Shown here: in pieces, positions 51,641 to 59,987 of the stretch | Layout of the letters: the number at the start of each line of letters is the position of its first letter | Position numbering within the stretch: the first letter of the stretch is position 1 | NCBI RefSeq assembly: GCF_008122525.1 | Contig: NZ_VSRV01000001.1 | Coordinates: forward strand, 1,612,001 to 1,676,000 | Direction: 5' to 3' | Source: Marinomonas sp. IMCC 4694 | Lineage (GTDB): Bacteria > Pseudomonadota > Gammaproteobacteria > Pseudomonadales > Marinomonadaceae | Length of the DNA stretch: 64,000 bases | Translations under genes and position numbers: made by a program | Notes under the pieces: model-generated | The model's input: the letters and a program-made list of their open reading frames with translations, nothing else | Told to the model about the DNA's origin: nothing | The model's database searches: none

Positions 51641-54148
51641 ATGGAAGTAATATTTTTCATAGTTATATCGATAATAGTTTTTGTCTTAGCGTTAAAGATT
51701 TTCAAAATGGTTTTTAAGGCTTTGTTTTATATTTCAGCACTAACTATTTTTGTTTTTTGTTTGCCTGCTATTGCTTTAGGATATTGCGTTTCAAAATCTA
51801 TCATCTGGACTAATTTACTTCGGGCTAGCCTTACGATTTTATCGGTTACTGTTGCAGCTCTACCTTTTTACATTGAGTATTACGCAAGTAGTATTAACTC
51901 TTCTGAATACTCAGTTGATTCTTGGGCTTATTTTTTTGTTTCGCCTTTATTTTTAATTCTAATTCCAATGTATAATTATATATATTTAGAAAGAAAATGC
52001 TCTGTTTTGAAAGAAAAGTCTGAATATTTTTTTACACTATCTATCATATCATTTTCTTTCTTTATCCTGTCACTTTATTCAATAACTCCGATCTATTTGG
52101 TTAAAAAGATTTATGATGCTCCAAGATATTTTTTAGATTATGATTATTTGTTTGTTTATGGATATCTAATTATTTCAGTATTGATTGTTTTTCATCTTAT
52201 TTCTATTAAAAGTTCAATCGAAAAGCTACTTAGCAAAATTGATAGTATTGTTGAGTCAATGAATTTAATTTCATATGAAGATTTCTATGGCAGTTTAGAT
52301 GCTGGCTCCTTATCTTTAGAGGAAAAGAAATTAATTTTTTCAAATAGGATGGTTGGTTTTATTGAGGAAGGAGTGATCAAGGATACTGAGTTCTCAAATA
52401 GTAAAGTTTATTACTTCTCTTCAGAATTTATTGTTAAACAAAATAAATACTTAGAGGATGCTACATGCAATTCTGGAAAATTATCAGATAAAGAAATAGT
52501 TGAAATAATTAAAAATTCAACAAAATTTGACGATGTTGAATCTCTAGAGTTTACAGAAAGTTTCCTTGATTTTGGTGAGTATAAAAATTTTGAAGACGGA
52601 AAATTTTTTGTTTCATACAAATCTGAAAATATTATTTCATGTATCTGTTGTGGTAAGTCAAAAAATATAGAAGGAGAAATCTCTTCTGAATGGTATTGTT
52701 CAAAAATATGTGAAGAAACAGACAAAATTTGTGATGGTATAAAAAAACAAGATACTCAAGTTTTTATAGAAAATGCGACCACTACAGGTTTTATATTACT
52801 TAGCTCTGTAGATGCATGGGTTGACAATCATAAAATGTTCGCAATTGGTTCACAAGGTCATGGTTTTGCAGCGGAGAATGCTAACAATATTATTGACAGA
52901 CTTAAGGGGAAAGATGCAACAGTAATTGGTGGAGACAATTCAAAAAACGGTGCCGATCGATTTGTAAATGGAGAGTTTGTTCAAACAAAATACTGCGCCA
53001 CTCCTGCTAGAACGGTTGGATCGGCATTTGACGGTCAGGATGGATCTTACCGCTACGTCGATAGCAATAACAAACCTATGTTATTAGAAGTTCCAAAAGA
53101 TCAATATGATCAAGCTGTAAAAGTGCTTGAGGTTAAAATTAAAGACGGTAAAGTTCCTGGTGTGAGTGATCCTAAAGATGCTCAAAAGATAATCGTTAAA
53201 GGTAGTGTTACATACGACCAGGCTAGAAATATTACACGATTTGGAACTATTGAGTCTATTTCTTATGACTTTGTTAATGGCGCTGTAATTGGTTTAAAAG
53301 CCGGTGGTATATCATCAGTTATAACAACTGTTATTGTATACGCAAAAACAAAAGATAAATCAAAAGCTATAAAAGCTGGCTTAGTTACCGCCGTAAAAAC
53401 GTTTGGTAAAACTACAACTATATATATTGGTACTCAACAACTTCAAAGGTTGGGCTTTGTTCAAGGAGCAGTAAAAAATATAGATATTAGTAACCTCTCA
53501 CCAACCTTACAAAAAATAGGTAAGCTGGGAACTGGTGCGAAAAGTGTTAATCAAGCTAATTCTGCTTTACGAGGAACAATTATCACATCAGTAGTAATTG
53601 TTGCTGTTACTACTGGTCCTGATCTATTGAAAATTTGTAGAGGGCGCATTTCTTCAAAGCAGTTTCTAAAAAACTTAACCATTGCAGCAAGTTCTACTGC
53701 AGGAAGCGTTGCTGGTTCACTTGCTGGTGCAGCTGTTTGTTCGCCATTAGGGCCTGCAGGAGTTCTTGCGGGAAGGTTTGTGGGTGGTGCTATTGGGGGA
53801 TATGCTGTGGGCTGGGTTTCAAAAGTAATAAGTAATAAATTTGTTGAGGATGACAGAGAAATTATTATAAAAATCATTACCCAGCAAGTTCAGTATTTAT
53901 CTTGTACATTTATGCTCAATGATGAAGAAATGATAAACTTAAATGAAAATTTAACCAATGTATTAAATGATAAAATTATTGAAAATATTTATGCAGCTAA
54001 AAATGATCGGATTGCTGCTGCTAATCAAGTTATTAAGCCAATAGTAACTGGTATTGTTAAACAGAGGTTTGTAATGCGGTATGATCAAGATGATATCGAT
54101 AATGAGATTTTTAGTATGGAAAAAGAATATTCCTCACTTACTGTTTAA
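51641..54148 (+). CDS. 835-aa polytopic membrane protein with zinc-knuckle and possible QxK nuclease motif
   Basis: Not a named family. Residues 1-195 hold about six hydrophobic segments. A Cys4 motif follows: C334-x2-C337 and C353-x3-C357 (with an extra C336). Next is a block starting FAIGSQGHGFAAENAN (His407) with GADRFVNG then VQTKYC: Asp439-x8-Gln448-x-Lys450, the spacing of a PD-(D/E)XK site of the QxK type. After about 525 come two glycine/alanine-rich hydrophobic regions (AASSTAGSVAGSLAGAAV, GPAGVLAGRFVGGAIGGYAV). GC is far lower than neighbours, indicating transfer. RBS AAGGAAA. I infer a membrane-anchored nuclease/effector, probably defence; a colicin-like or transport role is not excluded. 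Confidence 0.6.
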   Translation: MEVIFFIVISIIVFVLALKIFKMVFKALFYISALTIFVFCLPAIALGYCVSKSIIWTNLLRASLTILSVTVAALPFYIEYYASSINSSEYSVDSWAYFFVSPLFLILIPMYNYIYLERKCSVLKEKSEYFFTLSIISFSFFILSLYSITPIYLVKKIYDAPRYFLDYDYLFVYGYLIISVLIVFHLISIKSSIEKLLSKIDSIVESMNLISYEDFYGSLDAGSLSLEEKKLIFSNRMVGFIEEGVIKDTEFSNSKVYYFSSEFIVKQNKYLEDATCNSGKLSDKEIVEIIKNSTKFDDVESLEFTESFLDFGEYKNFEDGKFFVSYKSENIISCICCGKSKNIEGEISSEWYCSKICEETDKICDGIKKQDTQVFIENATTTGFILLSSVDAWVDNHKMFAIGSQGHGFAAENANNIIDRLKGKDATVIGGDNSKNGADRFVNGEFVQTKYCATPARTVGSAFDGQDGSYRYVDSNNKPMLLEVPKDQYDQAVKVLEVKIKDGKVPGVSDPKDAQKIIVKGSVTYDQARNITRFGTIESISYDFVNGAVIGLKAGGISSVITTVIVYAKTKDKSKAIKAGLVTAVKTFGKTTTIYIGTQQLQRLGFVQGAVKNIDISNLSPTLQKIGKLGTGAKSVNQANSALRGTIITSVVIVAVTTGPDLLKICRGRISSKQFLKNLTIAASSTAGSVAGSLAGAAVCSPLGPAGVLAGRFVGGAIGGYAVGWVSKVISNKFVEDDREIIIKIITQQVQYLSCTFMLNDEEMINLNENLTNVLNDKIIENIYAAKNDRIAAANQVIKPIVTGIVKQRFVMRYDQDDIDNEIFSMEKEYSSLTV

Positions 54149-54245
54149 GTACTCAATTTCATAAAAATATTCTCAATACTATGTTTGTGTTATTGAGTAG
54201 CAGTTGGGTTTAAATTTCTTGTCCCTAAATAGTCGTCCCTGAATA

Positions 54246-54279
54246 ATGGCGTTTCAGGCAAGAAGCGCCATGCTTTTTT
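54246..54279 (+). terminator. terminator after the 835-aa gene
   Basis: ATGGCGTTTC pairs with GAAGCGCCAT (one wobble) around AGGCAA, followed by GC and T6. It closes the low-GC gene before the IS5 element. Confidence 0.75.
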
Positions 54280-54423
54280 AGGTCTTCTCAGTGGGAAAAT
54301 TATTTTCAGCCATAATTGTCTTAAAAATAGTCAAAAATATGAGGCGCAATTAAGGAACATGCGATTAAGTCGGTAACATGAGATAATCTCGCCGACTTAA
54401 GACAACTACGACGCCTACCGATC

Positions 54424-55395
54424 ATGAACCAGCTTTCCTTCGCCGACACCGAATTTACCAGCAAACGCCGCAAGACTCGCAAAGAACTCTTTCTTGGTCG
54501 AATGGATGAATTGATTCCTTGGCAGCAGCTTGAAGCCCAAATTGAACCCTTCTATCCAAAAGCAGGTAATGGACGTCGCCCATATCCTTTGTCTACCATG
54601 TTGCGCATTCACTTTATGCAGAACTGGTACAACATGGGAGACCCTGCAATGGAAGACGCTCTTTATGAAATTACCTCTATGCGGCTTTTTGCTGGGTTAT
54701 CCTTAGATGGTGCGATACCTGATCACACAACTATTATGAATTTCAGGCACTTACTGGAAAAGCATAAGCTTGGACGAAAACTATTTAAAGAAGTCCATAA
54801 GTGGCTATCAGACTCAGGTATTTACTTCAAAGAAGGTACCATCGTTGACGCGACTATTATTGAAGCCGCTAGCTCGACCAAAAATAAAGCCAAATCACGT
54901 GATCCAGAAATGCACCAAACTAAGAAGAGAAACCAATGGTTCTTCGGATTAAAAGCACATATTGGAGTCGATGCTAAACGTGGCTTGGTGCATAGTTTCA
55001 CCACCACTTCTGCCAATGAACATGACCTAAACCAAATAACTGAGCTCATGCATGGCGATGAGACGTTTGTCTCTGCTGACTCGGGCTACCGTGGCGTGGA
55101 AAAACGTGAGGAAACCAAAGATAAGACGTTGGAGTGGTTGATTGCGGAGATGCCAAGCAAGGTTCGGGAATGGAAAAAGCATCCCCGTATTAATAAAATC
55201 CCCATCAATACTGAGTACATAAAAGCGAGCATCAGAGCAAAAGTAGAGCACCCGTTTCGGATACTGATGTGCCAGTTTGGCTTCCGCAAAGTGGTCTATA
55301 AAGGTCTATCAAAAAATGACAATAAGCTCGCGGTGTTGTTTGCACTGGGAAACATACTGCGAGTGGATCAGATGATAAGGTCTGCACGGGGTTAA
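54424..55395 (+). CDS. IS5-family transposase
   Basis: 323 residues, DDE enzyme. N-terminal DUF772 domain (YPLSTMLRIHFMQNWYNMGDPAMEDALYE), catalytic Asp in GTIVDATIIEA, second Asp in VSADSGYRG, Glu in KVEHPFRILMCQFGF, i.e. D-D-E with the IS5 spacing. Intact frame from ATG to TAA, so the element may be active. Confidence 0.95.
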   Translation: MNQLSFADTEFTSKRRKTRKELFLGRMDELIPWQQLEAQIEPFYPKAGNGRRPYPLSTMLRIHFMQNWYNMGDPAMEDALYEITSMRLFAGLSLDGAIPDHTTIMNFRHLLEKHKLGRKLFKEVHKWLSDSGIYFKEGTIVDATIIEAASSTKNKAKSRDPEMHQTKKRNQWFFGLKAHIGVDAKRGLVHSFTTTSANEHDLNQITELMHGDETFVSADSGYRGVEKREETKDKTLEWLIAEMPSKVREWKKHPRINKIPINTEYIKASIRAKVEHPFRILMCQFGFRKVVYKGLSKNDNKLAVLFALGNILRVDQMIRSARG

Positions 55396-55450
55396 TCCGT
55401 CTTGATGATGGTAGTTGGAGCTTTTAAGCCTTCAACTAGAGAATAAGAAA

Positions 55451-55474
55451 CACTAAAAACCGAGGTTTTTAGTG
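55451..55474 (+). terminator. hairpin after the IS5 transposase gene
   Basis: CACTAAAAAC and GTTTTTAGTG form a stem inside the IS between the transposase stop and the right inverted repeat. Confidence 0.4.
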
Positions 55475-55727
55475 AATTAAAGAGCGAATCAGGCCAGCTG
55501 CGACTTAGTGCTAATAATCTGACTTAATCGCACGTTCCTTAGCTAACGGAATACGCTAAACAGTGGTGTTAAATTACATGTGAAATTGGGGTCAGATGAA
55601 AATAGAAAACTGGTCGCTAGCTTGACTCAATAAGTGTTTACCCTAAGATATCGGCTAGCCTGATATTTATGAACAAGATGTTCGTATCAGGTTTTTTTCA
55701 GTAAAGCTTATTTCAAAGGAGTGAAAT

Positions 55728-56429
55728 ATGGCGAGGCTACCACGACTTTGTCCGATTGGCATCCCGCAACACATTATCCAACGTGGCAACAACCGCCAAG
55801 TGTGTTTTGCCAGTGAAGATGACTTCATCGCTTATGTAAATTGGCTAACGGAGTACGCTCAAGAGTTTGACGTTAAAGTGCATGCATGGGTCTTTATGAC
55901 CAATCACGTACATTTACTTGCAACGCCAATGACCGAGGGTGGTATCTCAAAGATGATGCAAGCACTGGGACGCCGCTATGTCCGTTATTTCAACTACACC
56001 TACCAAAGAACCGGCACATTGTGGGAAGGGCGATTTAAGTCTTGTGTCATCAGTGCTGAGGAATACTTTTTTATCTGCCAGCGATATATTGAGCTAAATC
56101 CCGTTAGAGCTAATATGGTCGCTCATCCAGCTGACTACAAATGGTCGAGCTATCGCTTTCATGCTCAGGAGTCGCTGGATCTACAAAGTGAGCTTTGGCA
56201 ACCACATGAACTTTATCTCAAGCTGAGCCGTCAGCAGGAAATGCGAGCGAAGCGTTACCAAGCCTTATTCAAATACCACATCCCAGAAGAAGAACTCGGA
56301 CGGATTCGATCCGCTACGCATTCAGATATGGCACTGGGAAACGAACGCTTTAAAGAGGAGATCGAGAAGCTAACGGGTAGGCGAGTGACGCCAAGAAAGC
56401 GCGGTAGAAAACCGAGTCGAGTGGACTAA
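55728..56429 (+). CDS. REP-associated tyrosine transposase (Y1/IS200-like)
   Basis: 233 residues of the RAYT/TnpA-REP family: N-terminal PHIIQRGNNR-like (PQHIIQRGNNRQVCF), HUH motif NHVHLLATP, GTLWEGRFKS, and the Tyr in YIELNPVRANMV. RAYTs nick single-stranded REP-like DNA and are usually single-copy domesticated enzymes. AAAGGAGTG before the ATG. Upstream is the GGGTCAGAT sequence at 55588. Confidence 0.9.
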   Translation: MARLPRLCPIGIPQHIIQRGNNRQVCFASEDDFIAYVNWLTEYAQEFDVKVHAWVFMTNHVHLLATPMTEGGISKMMQALGRRYVRYFNYTYQRTGTLWEGRFKSCVISAEEYFFICQRYIELNPVRANMVAHPADYKWSSYRFHAQESLDLQSELWQPHELYLKLSRQQEMRAKRYQALFKYHIPEEELGRIRSATHSDMALGNERFKEEIEKLTGRRVTPRKRGRKPSRVD

Positions 56430-56537
56430 ATTTTCATCTAATGGAATGGTCCACCCCGCCCCATATCGGCTTCAAATGAGCCATGATGAAGTGAGTTGTG
56501 TGAACAATGTCATTCATCAAAAGAAACGGAGCGAACC

Positions 56538-57575
56538 ATGAACGAGCATAGCAAAAAAGGCCAGGTATGTACTCTCGGAGTTGATTTGAGCAAAACCAGC
56601 TTTCAATTGCACGGCGTAGATAACCATGGGAAGGTGGTTTTCAGAAAAAAGCTCAGCCGTAGCAAGCTGTTACCCTGCATCGCTAATCTTCCACCTTGTG
56701 TCATTGGCATTGAAGCCTGTGGCGGTGCGCATTATTGGTGCCGTCAATTTACGGCCTTGGGGCATTCGGTTCGTATTATTGCCCCTCAATTTGTTAAACC
56801 CTATGTCAAATCAAACAAGAATGATGCCGCAGATGCAGAGGCAATTTGTGAAGCGATCCAGCGCCCGAGTATGCGCTTTGTGCCTACGAAAAGTATTGAG
56901 CAACAGGACATCCAGAGCATTCACCGTGTGCGTAGCCAAGCGGTTGCCCGAAGAACGGCGCAAGCCAATCAGATCAGGGGGCTACTGATAGAATACGGCA
57001 TTATCATTCCCAAGGGGATTTCTTATGTTCGAAAACACATCCCCCTTATTCTCGAAGAGAGAGACAATGGATTAAGTGATGTATTTCGGGCCTTGCTCAG
57101 CACGCTCTACGATGAGATGGTTCATTTAGATGATCGGATTGAGGCACTTGAGTTACAACTGGCAACCATCGCCAAAAACCATGACGATTGCCAACGTTTG
57201 CTCACCATTCCGGGCGTCGGCCTGTTGAGCGCCACCGCACTGATCGCGGCGATTAGTGATGTGACCGTGTTCAAAAACGGCCGTGAGCTGGCCGCTTGGC
57301 TTGGGCTGGTGCCTAGACAACATTCCACCGGAGGAAAACCCACCTTGCTCGGCATCAGTAAGCGAGGGGATACCTATCTAAGAACCTTGATGATCCATGG
57401 TGGCAGGACGGTTGTCAGGGTGGCCGACAAACATGATGATCGCCGTAATCGTTGGGTGAAGGAGCTTGATAACCGCCGTGGTAAGAATATTTCAGCCGTT
57501 GCGGTCGCCAATAAAAATGCGCGTATTGCTTGGGCGGTCTTGAGTAAAAAGGAATCTTATCAGGCAGCAGCCTGA
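56538..57575 (+). CDS. IS110-family (IS1111 group) transposase/recombinase
   Basis: 345 residues from the ATG with ACGGAGCG upstream. N-terminal DEDD RuvC-like domain (GVDLSKTSFQLHG, GIEACGGAHYW, KSNKNDAADAEAICEAIQRP) and C-terminal transposase_20 domain (LTIPGVGLLSATALIAAISD, AAWLGLVPRQHSTGGK, with the catalytic Ser in that region). Such enzymes use an RNA guide made from the noncoding end to choose donor and target. Intact frame. Confidence 0.95.
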   Translation: MNEHSKKGQVCTLGVDLSKTSFQLHGVDNHGKVVFRKKLSRSKLLPCIANLPPCVIGIEACGGAHYWCRQFTALGHSVRIIAPQFVKPYVKSNKNDAADAEAICEAIQRPSMRFVPTKSIEQQDIQSIHRVRSQAVARRTAQANQIRGLLIEYGIIIPKGISYVRKHIPLILEERDNGLSDVFRALLSTLYDEMVHLDDRIEALELQLATIAKNHDDCQRLLTIPGVGLLSATALIAAISDVTVFKNGRELAAWLGLVPRQHSTGGKPTLLGISKRGDTYLRTLMIHGGRTVVRVADKHDDRRNRWVKELDNRRGKNISAVAVANKNARIAWAVLSKKESYQAAA

Positions 57576-57863
57576 TCCCGACCGAGTTGGTCATGAGATG
57601 CAAAGAAAAGTTAAACAGAAAAGCGGTTAACAAGGTAGATCAGCAACGAGTTGCGTGGATAAAGTACAAGTGATGGCATAAAAGGTAAGACCTGCGTTCC
57701 TAAAACCTGCTAGGGTCTAGGGCTCATAGAGGCCGATCATCTGATGAGGTAGGAGCGAGCGAATTCCATCAGGGCCAGAGGTTACAAAAACCTCAGTTAA
57801 AGGCCGGATATATGGAAGCAATATCTTTCTGTCATACCAGTAACTTTATCTTGCATCGCGGGA
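57576..57863 (+). ncRNA. 3' noncoding end of the IS1111-type element, candidate seekRNA/bridge RNA locus
   Basis: About 290 bp without a coding frame between the transposase stop and the right subterminal repeat. In IS1111-group elements the guide (seek/bridge) RNA is made from this downstream region, unlike plain IS110 where it lies upstream. Position and length fit; the actual RNA and its loops have not been folded here. Confidence 0.5.
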
Positions 57864-57910
57864 TGGACCATATATGACCCAGATGGCACCTTATGTTAGA
57901 GTACGCATCG

Positions 57911-58081
57911 TTACAGGTTGTTGACCTAAGTTGTCAGCAATAATAGGGAAGTCAGTGCAATTCTGACGCTGCCCCCGCAACGGTAAAAAAGTCAAACTTT
58001 GCCAATCAGCCACTGTGGTAAACCATGGGAAGGCGGTAAAGCCTGCATTCGCAACTTTTGAGTCCGGAGACCTGCCTGTAG
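57911..58081 (+). promoter_or_regulatory. cobalamin riboswitch
   Basis: Shows the conserved pieces in order: TACAGG (57912) pairing with CCTGTA (58075), TAGGGAA, the GCTGCCCCCGCAACGGT core, GCCACTG (58009), GGGAAGGC, and the B12 box AGTCCGGAGACCTGCCTG (58061-58078). It lies 77 bp before the btuB start and should shut off the btuBFCD operon when cobalamin is plentiful. It begins about 40 bp after the IS1111-type element. Confidence 0.95.
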
Positions 58082-58157
58082 CTGGGGGTTCCGCGTAAGC
58101 TGGAGCCAAATGTCACCACTGTGCGGGCGTGCTCAGTGCAACAGTAGATCTTATTTT

Positions 58158-59987
58158 ATGAAAACTCCATTTCCTTCTCCTTCGTTCACGAGAACCCTCG
58201 TGGCGCTTAGTATCGTGTCTGTTCCTTCACTTCATGCGAATAATTCACCAACAACATCGTTCACTTTATCTCCTCTAGTGGTAACGGCGACGACAACCGA
58301 ACAAAATCAAGCTGACTCATTAGTTTCGGTAACTGTGATTGACAGGGATGCGGTGAACAAACAGCAGCCTCAGGAACTCAGTGAGTTATTGGCGAGTCAG
58401 CCAGGTATTGATATCGTCACGAATGGGGGGTATGGCAAAAGCACAAGCATTTATACCCGAGGGTCGAGCAGTACAGGCACAAAGCTGTTAATTGATGGTG
58501 TGCCAATCCAATCGCATTCAACGGGGTCTTCTTCATGGCAATACCTGCCCATGTTCCAAGTTGAGCGCATTGAAATTGTACGTGGACCTAAGTCTTCTTT
58601 GTATGGCTCAAGTGCGGCAGGGGGCGTTGTGCAAGTGTTTTTCCCTGAAGCGAGTCAAGAAACGCAAGCGAATGTATCTCTAGGCGGCGGGTCTTTTAAT
58701 ACCCAACAGGCGAGTGCCAGCGTTTCTGGATTATCAGGAGACGCAAGCTATCTTCTTTCAGTGGGTACGTTCGAAACTGATGGGACAGTAGTCAAAGAGC
58801 ATGCGGGTGATATGGGATATTCAAATGACAATATCTTTACCCGCCTTGGTTATGAATTTGATTCGGGTGCCTATGCGAAGGTTTTTATTATGCGTGCAGA
58901 AGGTCAGTCGGACTACACTACCTCTACTGGTAGTTTGCGCAGCAATGACTTTGTGAATCAGGCTATTGCATTAACGAGTGGTGTCGATTTGACAGAGGAC
59001 TGGCAGTCTGAAATTCAATTGCGAGAATCCCGTGATGATTCTGATGTTCTGAATGACAAAGGAGTCAAGACGAACAGTTATTTTTATAGCCGCTCGCGAG
59101 GTGTACGTTGGAGTAATACCTTATCACAAAGTAATCATAAGCTGGTTTTTGGAGCTGAGCACATTCAAGATGACTTTGAGGGCTCTTACACTAAAGAACG
59201 AACCAGTAAGGGGGTATTCGCTCAGTCACTGTCTCAGTTTGGGCAAGCCAGTGCTCAGTTGAATATACGTGCTGATCGATACGACGAGTATGATACACAA
59301 ACTACTGGCGGCGTTGCTTTGGGTTATCAGATTGACGATGTTTACTCAGTCAGAGCAAGCTGGCGTACTTCTTTTACTGCCCCAACATTTAACTCAATGA
59401 ATGCGGAAAATTGGGGTTATACGTTAACGAATGAAATTCGTCCGGAGACTTCAGAATCATTTGAAGTTGGCTTACGTGGTGACTATCAAAATAGCTATTG
59501 GGATGTGGCGGTTTTTCAAGCCGATTATCATGATTTAATTACATGGAATTACCCTACGGTTGGTAATATTGAATCGGCACGAGTTCGAGGGTTAGAGCTT
59601 TCAACCGGTCTGCAAATCGAGTATTGGTCATTTGCTTTAGCGGCTACCATTATGGATACAGAAAATTTAAGTGCTGGTGCTGAAAAAGGAAATCGATTAG
59701 CGCGCCGTGCCAATAAAAGTGCTCGAATTGATGTAGATCGACATTTTGCTAATAGCACTCTTGGCTTCACTGTAGCGAGTTATGGTGAGCGTTATGATGA
59801 TGCCAAAAACTCAGCGCTATTAGCGGGGTACGGGGTGTTGAATCTGCGAGCTAGTTATGACTTTGCGACGGATTGGAGTGCCGAGTTGAGTATCAAAAAT
59901 GCGCTTGATAAAGAATATCAAACGGCAAAAGATTTTCTTAATCCCGGTCGTGGTGTGTTCTTAACGCTTAACTATTCGGCATTTTAA
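58158..59987 (+). CDS. btuB: TonB-dependent cobalamin receptor BtuB
   Basis: Outer-membrane B12 receptor. 609 residues from the ATG at 58158; an upstream extension of the frame overlaps the riboswitch leader and is not used. Signal peptide (TRTLVALSIVSVPSLHAN), TonB-box-like PLVVTATT, plug domain (LSELLASQPGIDIVTNGGYGK, IEIVRGPKSSLYGSSAAGGVV) and a 22-strand barrel ending in NPGRGVFLTLNYSAF with terminal Phe. Under the cobalamin riboswitch. Stop shares one base with btuF. Confidence 0.95.
   Translation: MKTPFPSPSFTRTLVALSIVSVPSLHANNSPTTSFTLSPLVVTATTTEQNQADSLVSVTVIDRDAVNKQQPQELSELLASQPGIDIVTNGGYGKSTSIYTRGSSSTGTKLLIDGVPIQSHSTGSSSWQYLPMFQVERIEIVRGPKSSLYGSSAAGGVVQVFFPEASQETQANVSLGGGSFNTQQASASVSGLSGDASYLLSVGTFETDGTVVKEHAGDMGYSNDNIFTRLGYEFDSGAYAKVFIMRAEGQSDYTTSTGSLRSNDFVNQAIALTSGVDLTEDWQSEIQLRESRDDSDVLNDKGVKTNSYFYSRSRGVRWSNTLSQSNHKLVFGAEHIQDDFEGSYTKERTSKGVFAQSLSQFGQASAQLNIRADRYDEYDTQTTGGVALGYQIDDVYSVRASWRTSFTAPTFNSMNAENWGYTLTNEIRPETSESFEVGLRGDYQNSYWDVAVFQADYHDLITWNYPTVGNIESARVRGLELSTGLQIEYWSFALAATIMDTENLSAGAEKGNRLARRANKSARIDVDRHFANSTLGFTVASYGERYDDAKNSALLAGYGVLNLRASYDFATDWSAELSIKNALDKEYQTAKDFLNPGRGVFLTLNYSAF

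Larger units (their letters stand above)
54354..55538 (+). mobile_element. IS5-type insertion sequence, 1185 bp
   Basis: Terminal inverted repeats: GGAACATGCGATTAAGTCGG at the left and GGAACGTGCGATTAAGTCAG (reverse complement of the right end), 18 of 20 matching. Flanks are TTAA (left) and TTAG (right); IS5 normally duplicates YTAR, so they fit the class but do not match. Length is typical for the IS5 subgroup. Encodes one transposase. Confidence 0.85.
56446..57871 (+). mobile_element. IS1111-group IS110 element with subterminal inverted repeats
   Basis: ATGGTCCACCCCGC at the left (56446 onward) and ATGGTCCATCCCGC as the reverse complement of the right end (57858-57871) are 13/14 identical, the short subterminal repeats that set IS1111 apart from plain IS110. 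True ends lie a few bases outside. Contains one transposase gene and about 295 bp of 3' noncoding sequence. Confidence 0.8.

Noticed and set aside
58110..58157. Upstream start for btuB
   Set aside because: The extra residues precede a normal signal peptide at 58158 and fall in the riboswitch leader.
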